A DNA stretch of 64,000 bases from Bacteroidota bacterium (lineage in GTDB: Bacteria; Bacteroidota; Bacteroidia; Flavobacteriales_D; Sanyastnellaceae), in assembly GCA_027619225.1 (NCBI GenBank), contig JAQCFW010000009.1:1-64000 (forward strand), read 5' to 3'. The translations under genes and the position numbers were made by a program. The notes beneath the pieces were generated by a model, which did not search any database, was not told the DNA's origin, and worked only from the letters and a program-made list of their open reading frames with translations. Shown one piece after another: positions 8,816-18,383 of this stretch (position 1 is its first letter; the number at the start of each line of letters is the position of its first letter).

Positions 8816-9922
8816 ATGCCACCCTGTCCGATTCCCCTTACTTTTACCCCCGTGAATACTCAAGATAACAATTCCACAGTCACCCCCGTTACATTCGCCG
8901 TTCTGGGTTACGGTCATATCGGGAAGCGTCACGCGGCTTCTATATCAGCCCATTCTGGTGCGACACTGCAAGCAATTGCAGATATTGCTCCAGTAGCGTT
9001 TGTGGCTCAGTCGGATTCAGAAATGCCTTCGGTTTTCGATTCCTTAGAATCTCTGCTTTCAAGTGCTGAATCTAGCTCTGTAGATCTCCCAGAAGTTGTG
9101 TGTGTATGTACTCCAAATGGACTTCATGCCCAGCATTGCATTGCGATTCTAAAATCTGGGTGTCATGTCGTTCTTGAAAAGCCCATAGCACTATCTCTTT
9201 CAGATGCTAAATTGATATCTGAAGTCTCAAGTTCTTCAGGGAAACATGTTTTTTGTGTGATGCAAAATCGTTTTGCTCCTCCATCTATTTGGCTTAAAGG
9301 GTTAGTGGATGCTGGATCTCTAGGCAAAATTCACCAAGTTCATATACAATGTTTTTGGAACCGCGACGATTCATATTACGCAGCCTCTGATTGGCGAGGA
9401 ACCCTTGCTTTAGATGGGGGTCCTCTCTTTACTCAATTTTCACATTTTATTGATGTGATGTATTGGATATTTGGAGGAATTACGTCTCCACGTGCCATTT
9501 TCCGCAATCAATCACATTTGCATAATACTGAATTCGAAGATTCCGGGTCAATCTCATTCGACTTTAAACGTCAAGGTTTTGGGACATTTACCTTTTCAAC
9601 AGCTCTTGATCGCGCCAACTTCGAAAGTTCACTCACCCTAATTGCCGAAAAGGGAACGATACGAATTGGAGGTCAGTATATGAATGAAGTGGTTCACTGT
9701 GATGTGCAAGGCTACGAATTGCCAACTCTTCCAGCCGCTGAGCCCCCTAACGATTACGGTTTGTACAAAGGTTCTGCTTCCAACCATCACCACGTGATGT
9801 CTAACGTCGTTGATGTGCTTCGCCGTGGCGCTACTCTATCAACTCCGATTTCTGAGGGGGTAGATGTCGTCGAAATTATTGAATCTATGTATGCCTCAGC
9901 TCCACGACCTTTGAAAAAGTAG
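8816..9922 (+). CDS. Gfo/Idh/MocA family NAD(P)-dependent oxidoreductase
   Basis: A 368-residue dehydrogenase. The N-terminal Rossmann fold shows VLGYGHIGKRHAASISAH, and the conserved EKPIALSLSDAK is present with its catalytic-lysine EKP motif. The C-terminal alpha/beta domain includes DWRGTLALDGGPLFTQFSHFID. In Bacteroidota, homologues near polysaccharide genes oxidise UDP-N-acetyl-glucosamine or -glucuronate derivatives (WbpB-like), but no partner gene is next to it, so the substrate is open. ATG 8816 is chosen; an in-frame TTG at 8771 would add 15 residues of non-conserved sequence. It diverges from dnaK across a 126-bp gap. Confidence 0.88.
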   Translation: MPPCPIPLTFTPVNTQDNNSTVTPVTFAVLGYGHIGKRHAASISAHSGATLQAIADIAPVAFVAQSDSEMPSVFDSLESLLSSAESSSVDLPEVVCVCTPNGLHAQHCIAILKSGCHVVLEKPIALSLSDAKLISEVSSSSGKHVFCVMQNRFAPPSIWLKGLVDAGSLGKIHQVHIQCFWNRDDSYYAASDWRGTLALDGGPLFTQFSHFIDVMYWIFGGITSPRAIFRNQSHLHNTEFEDSGSISFDFKRQGFGTFTFSTALDRANFESSLTLIAEKGTIRIGGQYMNEVVHCDVQGYELPTLPAAEPPNDYGLYKGSASNHHHVMSNVVDVLRRGATLSTPISEGVDVVEIIESMYASAPRPLKK

Positions 9923-9942
9923 CACTGGAATATCAAGCAGTC

Positions 9943-10842
9943 TCAGCGAAGCATTTTAGCCGATTCCACAAATGGCGATAAAGCCCAAACAACAGGTCGG
10001 AGCCACCACACAACAGCAACTAACCTCGCTCGAGGCACGAATTCCGCGCCGAACTCCTTGTAAAATCGATCAACCCCAGGATCTGAACTTCCTCCGAAGT
10101 CAAATGTAGATGCGCCTTTTTCAAGTGCATGTGCCATAGCGAAGGAAAGCATTAAAACCGAAGCAATTCCGGACTGTTGACTTCGGATTTGGCCTCCGAA
10201 GGAATAGAGACACGTGTCAGTAGAAGCGAACACAAACCCCCCAGCCGCGATACACTCGCCATTCGCATCGACAGCTTCTACGGCAAAGCTGAAAGCCTCA
10301 GAAGAAATAGCTGTCAGGAGCTTCGAAAGCTGAGCGTTGTTTGACTTTAAGTCCTTGCGACTTCGACTTTCAGCGTGGAGTTCAGTCACGTATCTCCAAT
10401 CATCTACAAGCTGGCATGTGATTCCAGCACGGTCCGCTCGGCGAATTTGCTTTCGGCGTGTGGGAGGAAGAGGAGAATGAAGATCGATTTGCCTGGTATG
10501 ACGCCACTGGGTTTTAAATCCCGTTGGCGCGTGATGTCTGACAAAAGTGGTGTTGGAGTTGGAGGGAGGGAGATCAATGAGTTTGATTGCCTCAGGCCTT
10601 GAAAGCCAACACGTCGTAAGAGCGATAAAATCTGATTGAGAGCAATTATTTGATAAACCACAGTCAAGAGCCCAAAGAGGGGTGGCAAGAACTTTTACGC
10701 CACGCAATGAAAACCTGGAGAGAGCGGAAAATGTGTTGTTGGTCTTAAAAACAGAATATTCAGCTCCACAGTTGTTTAGCCATGATGAGCATAGAAAGGG
10801 TTGGTCGTTAGTTGACGAATTGTCGACTACTTCAACCATCAT
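9943..10842 (-). CDS. FemAB/GNAT-like acyltransferase (acetyltransf_6 type)
   Basis: A 299-residue protein resembling the PF13480 GNAT fold. A central basic segment (RRKQIRRADRAGI) precedes a substrate-binding half, and the C-terminal GNAT core contains CIAAGGFVFASTDTCLYSFGGQIRSQQSG and a strand-turn FDFGGSSDPGVDRFYKEFGAE. That last block is typical of FemAB-like enzymes that add amino acids or acyl groups to peptidoglycan precursors or polysaccharides. The C-terminus (VVWWLRPVVWALSPFV) is amphipathic or hydrophobic and may touch the membrane. The start codon overlaps the stop of the upstream TPR-like gene by 4 bp (ATGA), so the two are translationally coupled. The acceptor is unknown. Confidence 0.72.
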   Translation of the reverse strand: MMVEVVDNSSTNDQPFLCSSWLNNCGAEYSVFKTNNTFSALSRFSLRGVKVLATPLWALDCGLSNNCSQSDFIALTTCWLSRPEAIKLIDLPPSNSNTTFVRHHAPTGFKTQWRHTRQIDLHSPLPPTRRKQIRRADRAGITCQLVDDWRYVTELHAESRSRKDLKSNNAQLSKLLTAISSEAFSFAVEAVDANGECIAAGGFVFASTDTCLYSFGGQIRSQQSGIASVLMLSFAMAHALEKGASTFDFGGSSDPGVDRFYKEFGAEFVPRARLVAVVWWLRPVVWALSPFVESAKMLR

Positions 10843-11642
10843 CCTCCGATACTGCGCTTAACGGCTTCGAATTCTTTGTCGCCACGGAAGAGGTCTTCGC
10901 CCAGCGCTAACCACTCTAAGGCTGCAGCTCGGTCAATGGTTGATAGAAGTTCTGCGTTGTAGATAATTGCATAGTGAAGAAGATCTGTTTGGACTTCGCG
11001 AAGACCTTTGCCACCTTGTTCAATGAGAAGATTCCTTGCGATTTCATAAGTTTCCGCCGCTTCCTTCTTAGAATTAATGAGTTGGTATGCCGATGCAAAC
11101 ATCAACCAAGCGCCAGGATCTTCAGGGTCAATGCTTGTGAGATATTTGTAATACGACTTGGCTTTTGTGTATTTTTCGTTGTCCATCTCTGTCTCCGCAG
11201 CGTTGGTAGCATGTTCCCACAAATCGTCATAGAATTCCATGAACTCGAAGTAGTACTCAGACTCTTTGTCCTTTTTAACAAATTTAGAAGTGTACTTTAA
11301 GCAGTCCTTTATTGCATTGTTTTTATCCGCTTGATATTGCTCCCTAAGATCGTGGTCATCACTTACGTGAATTCCTAAAAAAGCCTGGGCCATGTATATA
11401 TACGGAAGAGGTAGATTCTTAGTCTTCTCGTCTTCAGTATAGCGAATGCATTTGTACAAAACGTTCTCGTATTTCTCGTCAACAATCCACATTAATAGCT
11501 TGTTGTATTCATCCTGTGTGATGAGAGGTTTTTTATTCTTACTTTCATCATCTTGATTGTCTTTTTGGGCAGAAAGATTAGAGGAAAATAGAATTGAAGT
11601 AGCGAAAAGGATACAAAAAATCCAAGGAGTGCGAGTTATCAT
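10839..11642 (-). CDS. Exported TPR-like protein of unknown function
   Basis: A 267-residue protein with a clear Sec signal peptide (hydrophobic CILFATSILFSSNLSAQ, cleavage after SAQ). The mature part is helical and rich in Lys, Asp and Tyr, with helix pairs typical of tetratricopeptide repeats (KAKSYYKYLTSIDPEDPGAWLMFASAYQLI, NSKKEAAETYEIARNLL, AAALEWLALGEDLF). It probably acts as a periplasmic scaffold. It is the first gene of a two-gene unit with the FemAB-like acyltransferase (4-bp overlap) and is divergent from the TonB-dependent receptor. No enzymatic motif is visible. Confidence 0.7.
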   Translation of the reverse strand: MITRTPWIFCILFATSILFSSNLSAQKDNQDDESKNKKPLITQDEYNKLLMWIVDEKYENVLYKCIRYTEDEKTKNLPLPYIYMAQAFLGIHVSDDHDLREQYQADKNNAIKDCLKYTSKFVKKDKESEYYFEFMEFYDDLWEHATNAAETEMDNEKYTKAKSYYKYLTSIDPEDPGAWLMFASAYQLINSKKEAAETYEIARNLLIEQGGKGLREVQTDLLHYAIIYNAELLSTIDRAAALEWLALGEDLFRGDKEFEAVKRSIGG

Positions 11643-11679
11643 ATTTAGTTAAATACAGATTTCATGCCGAAAGATAATC

Positions 11680-11687
11680 TATCTTCG
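11680..11687 (+). promoter_or_regulatory. -7-type box TATCTTCG, 7 nt before the TonB-dependent receptor start
   Basis: TATCTTCG is followed by CGCAACC and ATG. It differs from TAnnTTTG by one base. A clear TTG -33 element at 19-21 nt was not found. Confidence 0.4.
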
Positions 11688-11694
11688 CGCAACC

Positions 11695-14043
11695 ATGCAA
11701 GAAACTAGAACAGGCTTTGTCTTAATATTCGCAGCGACGATTTTCACAACCCTGATTTCGTCCTCTATTTTCTCTCAAGGAACCGTGAAGGGTTTCATTA
11801 GATCGGAAGCTACAGGAGCTGCAGTTATGTTTGCCAGCGTGTCTCTTGAAGGTACTAGGCACGGTGTTGTTACAGATGTTTCAGGTTTCTATAGTATTAG
11901 TAAAGTTCCTGAGGGTGAATACAATTTAATTGTGTCAAGTATTGAGTATGAAAATTATAAAGATATAGTTTATGTAATCAACGGTAAGGTACTGACTAAA
12001 AGTTATTTATTAAAAGAAGGTGTGGTTCAGCTTGAGGGAGCTGAAGTGTCTGCTGACAGAGAAGAACAGCGCAACAGTGTTCGGATGTCAGTGGAGACGA
12101 TTAGGCCTGCTGATTTAAAACATATCCCTAGTTTTGGTGGTCAAGCTGACCTTGTTCAAGTGCTACAGGTTCTACCGGGTTTTGTTTCAACTGGCGATCA
12201 GGGAGGCCAACTTTATATCCGTGGAGGTTCTCCGATTCAGAATAAAGTATTGCTTGACGGAATGATTGTTTACAATGCATTCCACAGTATCGGGTTATTT
12301 AGTGTTTTTGATTCAGACGCTCTTGCGAACGCAGATGTTTATACAGGTGCATTTTCTGCCAAGTACGGAGGTAGAATATCGTCTGTTATGGATATTAAAA
12401 CCCGCGACGGAAATATGCTTGAGCAGAAAGTGATATTAGGTGCAAGCCCTTTCGGAGCTAAGATTATGCTGGAGGGCCCACTTATGAAAATGAAGAAAAC
12501 TTCTGGGGGGATCAGCTATTTGCTATCTATGAAACACAGCTATTTAGAGCAATCATCTCAGTTCTTGTACCCTTACATAGATGGTGGGAGGTTGCCATTC
12601 GGTTACACTGATACGTATGGGAAAATCACTTTTGGTGGAGCGGGGTCTAAACTGAGTTTATTCGGTTTCGGATTTTCGGACAATGCCAGTGTTTTAGATG
12701 ATTCAACAGGAGTTTCTTTTGCCAATTATAATTGGAGAAATGTTGGTGGTGGGGGTAATTTCACCATCGTTCCTCCTGGTAGCGCTGTTCTAGTTAAAGG
12801 TAATTTTGCGATCAGTCAGTACAGTATTGGACTTGAGGAGGGGGCTTTGAGTAACAGGTACAGTGATGTAAATGGATTTAATTTTGGGTTAGATTTTAAA
12901 TATATTTTAGGAGATGACAGAGTGGAGTATGGCCTAGAAGTGGTAGGGTTGGAGACGGATTTCCAGACTTTCAATGCACTTGGGGCAATCGTGGAACAAA
13001 CAGAAAACACCACTGAATTCGGAGGGTATGTCGATTATACGATTAGCCGCGGGGATTTGATTGTTCAGCCAAGTTTGCGAATGCAGTTCTACAGTTCTTT
13101 AGCGAAGTTCAGGCCTGAGCCGAGAATAGGAGTGAAGTACAAGTATAGTGAAAGGTTAAGATTAAAATTTGCTGCAGGGATGTACTCTCAGAATGTGATT
13201 TCTGCGAACTCTGATAGAGACGTAGTCAATCTATTTTACGGTTTCCTTTCTGGACCTGATAATCTTCAGTCTGATTTCGTGAACCCTGACGGTTCAGTCC
13301 GGGAAGTCTCGCACTCACTCCAAACGGCAAATCACGTTGTTGCTGGTTTCGAATATGATTTAACAGAATTCTTAAACCTGAATGTTGAAGGATATTTAAA
13401 AGATTTTACTCAGCTTACAAACACCAATCGATCTAAGCTGTTCCCGGATGATGCTGCACATAATGATGTGCCTGAATTGTTGCGCCTCGATTACTTGGTT
13501 GAGAGTGGATTTGCGCATGGTGTCGATGTGGTTCTCAAGTACGAGAAGCGTCACACATATCTTTGGTTCGTGTATGGATTAGGAAATGTTGATAGATGGG
13601 ATGGCGCTCGTTGGTACGATCCTGTTTTTGACAGACGGCACAATGTAAATCTTGTAGCTTCTCAAGATTTCGGTGATAAAAAAGAGTGGCAGGTTAGTGC
13701 ACGTTGGGCTTTAGGTTCTGGCTTGCCTTTTACTCAGAGTCAGGGTTACTACCAGTCGCCTAACATTGCAGATGGTATTTACTCGGATTACATCTCCCAA
13801 AATGCGGGTGAAATCACTATTTATTACGCTGGTTTAAACGAGGGGCGTTTGCCTTCGTATCACCGTCTAGACATTAGTGTACGTAGGACCTTCAAGGATG
13901 TTTACGGGGGCGATTTGGACTTCACTGCCGGAGTGACAAATTTGTATAGTCGTGAAAATGTTTTTTACATTAACCGTCTTACAGGCCAAAGAAAAAATCA
14001 ACTTCCCTTTCTTCCTTCAATCGCCCTTGATTGGAAGTTCTAG
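11695..14043 (+). CDS. TonB-dependent receptor with carboxypeptidase-regulatory-like N-terminus
   Basis: A 782-residue outer-membrane receptor. It has a signal peptide (residues 1-28, ending SSIFSQ), a CarboxypepD_reg-like Ig domain (about 30-110: GTVKGFIRSEATGAAVMFASVSLEG, DVSGFYSISKVPEGEY), and a plug domain (about 130-240: QVLPGFVSTGDQGGQLYIRGGSP, LLDGMIVYNAFH, AFSAKYGGRISSVMDIKT). The remaining C-terminal ~540 residues form a 22-strand barrel ending in the canonical aromatic residue (DWKF). It imports an unidentified ligand with TonB-ExbBD energy. There is no SusD partner, so it is not a classical polysaccharide-utilisation pair. It converges with recN across 24 bp. Confidence 0.93.
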   Translation: MQETRTGFVLIFAATIFTTLISSSIFSQGTVKGFIRSEATGAAVMFASVSLEGTRHGVVTDVSGFYSISKVPEGEYNLIVSSIEYENYKDIVYVINGKVLTKSYLLKEGVVQLEGAEVSADREEQRNSVRMSVETIRPADLKHIPSFGGQADLVQVLQVLPGFVSTGDQGGQLYIRGGSPIQNKVLLDGMIVYNAFHSIGLFSVFDSDALANADVYTGAFSAKYGGRISSVMDIKTRDGNMLEQKVILGASPFGAKIMLEGPLMKMKKTSGGISYLLSMKHSYLEQSSQFLYPYIDGGRLPFGYTDTYGKITFGGAGSKLSLFGFGFSDNASVLDDSTGVSFANYNWRNVGGGGNFTIVPPGSAVLVKGNFAISQYSIGLEEGALSNRYSDVNGFNFGLDFKYILGDDRVEYGLEVVGLETDFQTFNALGAIVEQTENTTEFGGYVDYTISRGDLIVQPSLRMQFYSSLAKFRPEPRIGVKYKYSERLRLKFAAGMYSQNVISANSDRDVVNLFYGFLSGPDNLQSDFVNPDGSVREVSHSLQTANHVVAGFEYDLTEFLNLNVEGYLKDFTQLTNTNRSKLFPDDAAHNDVPELLRLDYLVESGFAHGVDVVLKYEKRHTYLWFVYGLGNVDRWDGARWYDPVFDRRHNVNLVASQDFGDKKEWQVSARWALGSGLPFTQSQGYYQSPNIADGIYSDYISQNAGEITIYYAGLNEGRLPSYHRLDISVRRTFKDVYGGDLDFTAGVTNLYSRENVFYINRLTGQRKNQLPFLPSIALDWKF

Positions 14044-14067
14044 TCTGACGATTAACTCTTGATTTGC

Positions 14068-15726
14068 TCAACTATTTAAGAGCACCTCTGCCGCAGCGCG
14101 TGCTTCGTCGCTGATTTTTCTTCCACTGAGCATCGTGGCGATAGCTTCATTTCTTTCAGCTTTACTTAAATACTGCGCTCTTGTAATGGCAGTCTTTTCT
14201 GTTGTTTCCTTACTTATCTCAATGTGATTGTTGCCCTTTGCGGCAACCTGTGCAAGATGGGTGACTGAGAAAACTTGCTGTGTTTTTGCCATGTTTAACA
14301 TGGTTGTTGCCATGCGAGTAGCAACTTCGCCAGAAACACCGGTATCAATTTCATCAAGCACGATTGTAGGTACAGTTTTTCTGGTAGCAAGCGTAGCTTT
14401 AAAGGCTAGCATAACCCGACTTCTCTCACCACCCGAAGCTACTGAAGCAAGAGGTTGTGGATTGGTGCCAGGGTTGGCAGAGAACAGAAGTTCGACATCT
14501 TCAATTCCTAGAGAGTCTGGGGAAGGAAGTGTTGCAAACTCCCAAGACATAACAACATCTGGAAGTTTTAATGGAACTAGCTGCTTATTTACAATCTCTA
14601 ATAATTCTGAACCTGACTTTTTTCTCACCTCAAGCAAATTCTCCCCAGCAGAAATCATCTGATTATACTGGGCAGTCTTTTCATCTTTCGCCAACTGTAT
14701 TTCTTCACCAAGGCCTTCACATCTATCCAAATGATTTTGCAAATCAACCTCAACAAGCTTAAGAGCTTCAGTATCTGTTACATTGTGTTTGTGTAGAGCT
14801 TTCGACAAAGCCTCCATCTTTTCCTCTACAATGACAAGACGATTGGGGTCTTGGGATATACCATCAGCTAAATTATTTGCCTCCTGTGCAATATCAATAA
14901 GCTCTATTCTGCTGCTCGAAAGTCGATCTAGCAATTTAGATGCCTTCCCGCTATACTCAACAACCTCTTCGAGAGTTCGTAACGCCTTGTCGATCATTGA
15001 ACTCGCATCATTTCCTTCAGTTGAGCTATCTAACAACTCGTAGGTTGCATGCAACCCGTTTGCCAGCTCAGTCGCATGTAAAAGCTCGTTATACTCAGCC
15101 TCAAGCTCCACAAAATTTAAATACTTAAGGTTAAGCCCATCTAATTCTTCAAGTTGAAATGCCAAATAATTATTATCCGCCCTAGGCATACTCGCTTCTG
15201 CTTCTAATTTCTTAAGCTTATCCGAGGCAGTACAAAACGAGTCGAAGGAAAGCTGGTAAGCTTTGAAAATCTTTTCGTGTCCCCCAAATGAATCAAGTAG
15301 ATGTAGTCTTGTCACTCTATCTAAAAGGGCTCTTGTTTCGTCTTGACCGTGAAGGTCTACGAGTAAACTTCCTAATGATTTTAAATCGACTATGCTAACT
15401 TGAGAATCATTTATAAATGCTCGTGAACGACCTGTGGAACTAACTTCCCTTCGGATATTGATTTCAGAACCTCGGTTTTCTATATCAAGATGAGCCAGGC
15501 TTTTGCTGATGGTTTTATCGATGAATGTTGCTTCGACTACGCAAAGTTTAGCTCCTTGTCTGATGTTAGAGATATTTCCTCGCTCGCCTATTACTAAGCC
15601 TAAAGCTCCGAGTAGTATCGATTTTCCAGAGCCAGTCTCACCAGTTAAGACCGTTAGTCCTTTCTCTAACTCAAGAGTTATTTCGCTTATGAGAGCAAAA
15701 TTTTCTATGTGTAGACGAGTGAGCAT
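14068..15726 (-). CDS. recN: DNA repair protein RecN
   Basis: A 552-residue SMC-like ATPase for double-strand-break repair. The N-terminal half carries FALISEITLELEKGLTVLTGETGSGKSILLGALGLVIG with Walker A GETGSGKS. A central coiled coil follows (about 150-380), then the C-terminal ABC signature (LASVASGGERSRVMLAFKA), Walker B (PTIVLDEIDTGVSGEVA) and the H-loop (VFSVTHLAQVAAKGN). It is the last gene of the bamD-rpoZ-coaBC-DUF4835-recN operon, starting 7 bp after the DUF4835 stop, an order conserved in many Bacteroidota. Confidence 0.97.
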   Translation of the reverse strand: MLTRLHIENFALISEITLELEKGLTVLTGETGSGKSILLGALGLVIGERGNISNIRQGAKLCVVEATFIDKTISKSLAHLDIENRGSEINIRREVSSTGRSRAFINDSQVSIVDLKSLGSLLVDLHGQDETRALLDRVTRLHLLDSFGGHEKIFKAYQLSFDSFCTASDKLKKLEAEASMPRADNNYLAFQLEELDGLNLKYLNFVELEAEYNELLHATELANGLHATYELLDSSTEGNDASSMIDKALRTLEEVVEYSGKASKLLDRLSSSRIELIDIAQEANNLADGISQDPNRLVIVEEKMEALSKALHKHNVTDTEALKLVEVDLQNHLDRCEGLGEEIQLAKDEKTAQYNQMISAGENLLEVRKKSGSELLEIVNKQLVPLKLPDVVMSWEFATLPSPDSLGIEDVELLFSANPGTNPQPLASVASGGERSRVMLAFKATLATRKTVPTIVLDEIDTGVSGEVATRMATTMLNMAKTQQVFSVTHLAQVAAKGNNHIEISKETTEKTAITRAQYLSKAERNEAIATMLSGRKISDEARAAAEVLLNS

Positions 15727-15733
15727 TAAACGC

Positions 15734-16633
15734 CTAAAGTAGAGCCTCGTCGTATTGCGAGATGTTTCCGGGATCCATCTGTTTTAGTACAGGCAGAAGG
15801 CGTACGCGCTCGGCTTCAGGAGCGGGGCCGAATAGTTTAATGATTTCATCACTCTTAGCAAGGAAGAATACCTGAAGGTTGAATGAACCAGGTCGAATTC
15901 TGTTTGTAGAGCGCATTTCAATTAATGCGTCGGCGATATTTAGACGTGCCCCTTCGAGATCAGACTCTAACAAATCAAACCCTCTTCTGTGGTAATTATA
16001 CATGCAGAGTCTAAGAGGACGAAATGTTTGGCTCAGCAAGTTTTCGATCAGCCAGTATCTGTTCTGTTTGCCTTGGCTGGCGAGCCAACCTTGTCCGCCA
16101 GAATTTTGAGCGTTGGCAACAATGGTTTGGGCTTTTAAAAAATACTCAGAACCCGCCTCAAGCCCAAAGCTGTCATAGTCTAAACCTAAAATCATATACG
16201 CATAATACGCTAAAATAGAACTCAGATTATCTCTATGCTGACCAGGATTGAATAAAATAGCATCACCGTTTATCCAAACGAATTCGAAGTCTCCGTCAAT
16301 TACGAAAAGAATGGGTGTTTTGTAATCCGAGTTGTAAACAGGACGATTGCTTTGCACCTGAATTGATCCGCTAAATCTTGTGTTTCCTATAGATTCGCTA
16401 ATCGTAATCTGCATGGTACATTCGATTAACTCATCAAACTCATAGTTGTCATTGGTCCAACGGCGGCCATTCATAAATCCCCGAATTCCATCTTCTAAAC
16501 TCTCAAAAACGCTGGCTTCAACATTGGCGATTTGGGGAGCTATCACCTGAACGGTGCAATTGAGTTCCTGTGCTTTAGAGCTAGTAGTGAACACAGCTAG
16601 GATTAAAGTAAATATGGATAGTTTAAGTGTCAT
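15734..16633 (-). CDS. DUF4835 family secreted protein (PorD-like, T9SS-associated)
   Basis: A 299-residue protein with a Sec signal (LSIFTLILAVFTTSSKAQE). It shows the DUF4835 hallmarks NCTVQVIAPQI near the mature N-terminus, DGIRGFMNGRRWTND, LSSILAYYAYMILGLDYDSF and FDLLESDLEGARLNIADAL. This family is restricted to Bacteroidota; some genomes name it type IX secretion protein PorD. The biochemical function is not established from sequence. It sits 4 bp after coaBC and 7 bp before recN, the usual position for this family. Confidence 0.85.
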   Translation of the reverse strand: MTLKLSIFTLILAVFTTSSKAQELNCTVQVIAPQIANVEASVFESLEDGIRGFMNGRRWTNDNYEFDELIECTMQITISESIGNTRFSGSIQVQSNRPVYNSDYKTPILFVIDGDFEFVWINGDAILFNPGQHRDNLSSILAYYAYMILGLDYDSFGLEAGSEYFLKAQTIVANAQNSGGQGWLASQGKQNRYWLIENLLSQTFRPLRLCMYNYHRRGFDLLESDLEGARLNIADALIEMRSTNRIRPGSFNLQVFFLAKSDEIIKLFGPAPEAERVRLLPVLKQMDPGNISQYDEALL

Positions 16634-16637
16634 TTTT

Positions 16638-17885
16638 CTAAAATATCAGCAGGTTTACAATGTCTTTCGCGACTTCGCGTTTAGACTTTAACTCAAAAAC
16701 ATGCGTTGTATTATGTCCATCTATGTTTTGAAGGATGGTAACTTTATTTGTGTCGTGACTGAACCCCGCTCCATCATCTGACAAGGTGTTCATGACGATC
16801 ATGTCAAGATTTTTTCGTTTCAGCTTCTCCTCGGCACTTTTAAGGCTTTCTTCCAAAGAGTCCGATTCAAGTGCAAACCCTACTAACAGCTGCCCTTGGG
16901 TTTTCATGTTTCCTAATTCGAGTAGGGTGTCCGGCGTGTTTTCTAATTTCATAGAATCGGGCAAATCTCCTTTGTGTAGCTTTTCAGTTGAAGGGGAGGA
17001 TGGGCGCATATCCGCTACAGCGGCGCAAGCGATAGCAGCATGCATGTTAGGCCAAATCTCAACAGTGCTATCATACAATTCCTGAGCTGTAACGATGTCA
17101 ATTCGCCTTGTAACCCTCGGGGGGGTGGCTAAATTTACTGGCCCAGTAATCAAAGTCACTTCCGCTCCTAAATCTGCCAATCTCCCAGCAATCTCAAACC
17201 CCATTTTACCGGTACTTCTGTTGCCTAAAAATCTAACAGCGTCTATTGCTTCCTCAGTAGGGCCCGCAGTTACTAAAATTCTCTTACCAGCAAAAGGCAA
17301 TTCCTTTGTGAAGTATGTCTCAATAAAATTCGCGATTTCTTCTGGCTCCTCCATTCTGCCTTTGCCCTCTAACCCACTTGCCAATGCTCCGGATTGAGGG
17401 TCGATAATTTGCACGCCTCTTTCGCTTAATGTTTTAAGATTTGCTTGAGTAGCTTTGTTTGTGTACATATCTAAGTCCATAGCGGGGGCGATTGCTACTG
17501 GGCATCTTGAACTTAAAAAAACTGCTTGCAGCAAGTTGCTGCAAGTACCATTCACAAATGCGGAAAGTGTTGCTGCTGTACAAGGAGCTACTAAGTATAG
17601 GTCACCCCAAAGCCCCAATTCAACATGGTTAGTCCATTCTCCACTGTCTTTATTCTCGGTAAAATCTGAGTGCACAGGACTGCCAACCAATGTGGCAAGA
17701 GTTAAAGGTGTGATAAAATCAATGGCGCTAGGCGTCATAACAACTTTAACCTCAGCTCCTCGTTTTATTAACTCTCTGGCCAGGACGGCGGATTTGTATG
17801 CAGCTATACTTCCGGTAATTCCGAGCAAAATTCGGCGCCCCAGAAGTGCTTTTTGTTGATCCTGAGTTTCCGGTCGTCCGGTCAT
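16638..17885 (-). CDS. coaBC: Bifunctional phosphopantothenoylcysteine decarboxylase/phosphopantothenate-cysteine ligase
   Basis: A 415-residue bifunctional enzyme of coenzyme A biosynthesis. The N-terminal CoaC flavoprotein domain (1-190) has ILLGITGSIAAYKSAVLARELIKRG, the active-site region TNHVELGLWGDLYLVAPCTAATLS and the PAMDLDMYTN motif. The C-terminal CoaB domain (about 195-415) begins GKRILVTAGPTEEAIDAVRFLGNRSTGKMG and contains IACAAVADMRPSS and the KLKRKNLDMIVMNTL region. CoaB makes 4'-phosphopantothenoyl-cysteine and CoaC decarboxylates it. It lies in an operon 11 bp after rpoZ and 4 bp before the DUF4835 gene. Length is normal. Confidence 0.97.
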   Translation of the reverse strand: MTGRPETQDQQKALLGRRILLGITGSIAAYKSAVLARELIKRGAEVKVVMTPSAIDFITPLTLATLVGSPVHSDFTENKDSGEWTNHVELGLWGDLYLVAPCTAATLSAFVNGTCSNLLQAVFLSSRCPVAIAPAMDLDMYTNKATQANLKTLSERGVQIIDPQSGALASGLEGKGRMEEPEEIANFIETYFTKELPFAGKRILVTAGPTEEAIDAVRFLGNRSTGKMGFEIAGRLADLGAEVTLITGPVNLATPPRVTRRIDIVTAQELYDSTVEIWPNMHAAIACAAVADMRPSSPSTEKLHKGDLPDSMKLENTPDTLLELGNMKTQGQLLVGFALESDSLEESLKSAEEKLKRKNLDMIVMNTLSDDGAGFSHDTNKVTILQNIDGHNTTHVFELKSKREVAKDIVNLLIF

Positions 17886-17896
17886 TTTATAAGGTG

Positions 17897-18370
17897 TTAA
17901 GCTTCAGTCTTGTCGTTCGCCTTCTTCTCGCTCTTTCCCACCAAACCTTCCACCAACCCTTCCACCAACTCTCCCTTTACCTCGCTAGCGTCTGAAGATT
18001 TAGCTTCGATAGCGGGAGTTGTTTCAGCTGCTACAAATGTTAAATCTTCTTCCTTCTCCTTGTGAGTGAAGTAGATTTGACCGTCTTCTAATTCCTTCAC
18101 AGCAATGCTATGTGGCTTAGGTAGACGCTCGTAGAACTTAGAAATTTCAATTTGCTCGCGGTTTTCAAAAACTTCTTCAAGAGAATCATTCGGAATCACA
18201 AACTCATCCATTTTTTCAGCAAGTTCCTTTTTCAGGTCTGAAGAAAGTTGGTTGCTGCGTTTAGAAAGAATCACAATAGATTCGAAAATATTACCAGTTC
18301 CTTGGTCTTCGATGTCTTTTGTGTTGCGAGTAATGGTTGTTCTCTCTGCTTTTACGTTCTTAAAGTTCAT
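17897..18370 (-). CDS. rpoZ: RNA polymerase omega subunit, Bacteroidota type
   Basis: A 157-residue protein related to RPB6/omega, which helps assemble and stabilise RNA polymerase. The conserved core is IFESIVILSKRSNQLSSDLKKELAEKMDEF, followed by PKPHSIAVKELEDGQIYF. The C-terminal third is a lineage-specific low-complexity tail (VEGLVEGLVGKSEKK) encoded by an imperfect short DNA repeat near 17940-17970. It is the second gene of the bamD operon, 13 bp after bamD and 11 bp before coaBC. Confidence 0.85.
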   Translation of the reverse strand: MNFKNVKAERTTITRNTKDIEDQGTGNIFESIVILSKRSNQLSSDLKKELAEKMDEFVIPNDSLEEVFENREQIEISKFYERLPKPHSIAVKELEDGQIYFTHKEKEEDLTFVAAETTPAIEAKSSDASEVKGELVEGLVEGLVGKSEKKANDKTEA

Positions 18371-18383
18371 GTTCTAGGTAGTT

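Noticed and set aside
17101-17125. G7 run inside coaBC as a phase-variable tract
   Set aside because: It is in an essential gene with a continuous, well-conserved frame on both sides.
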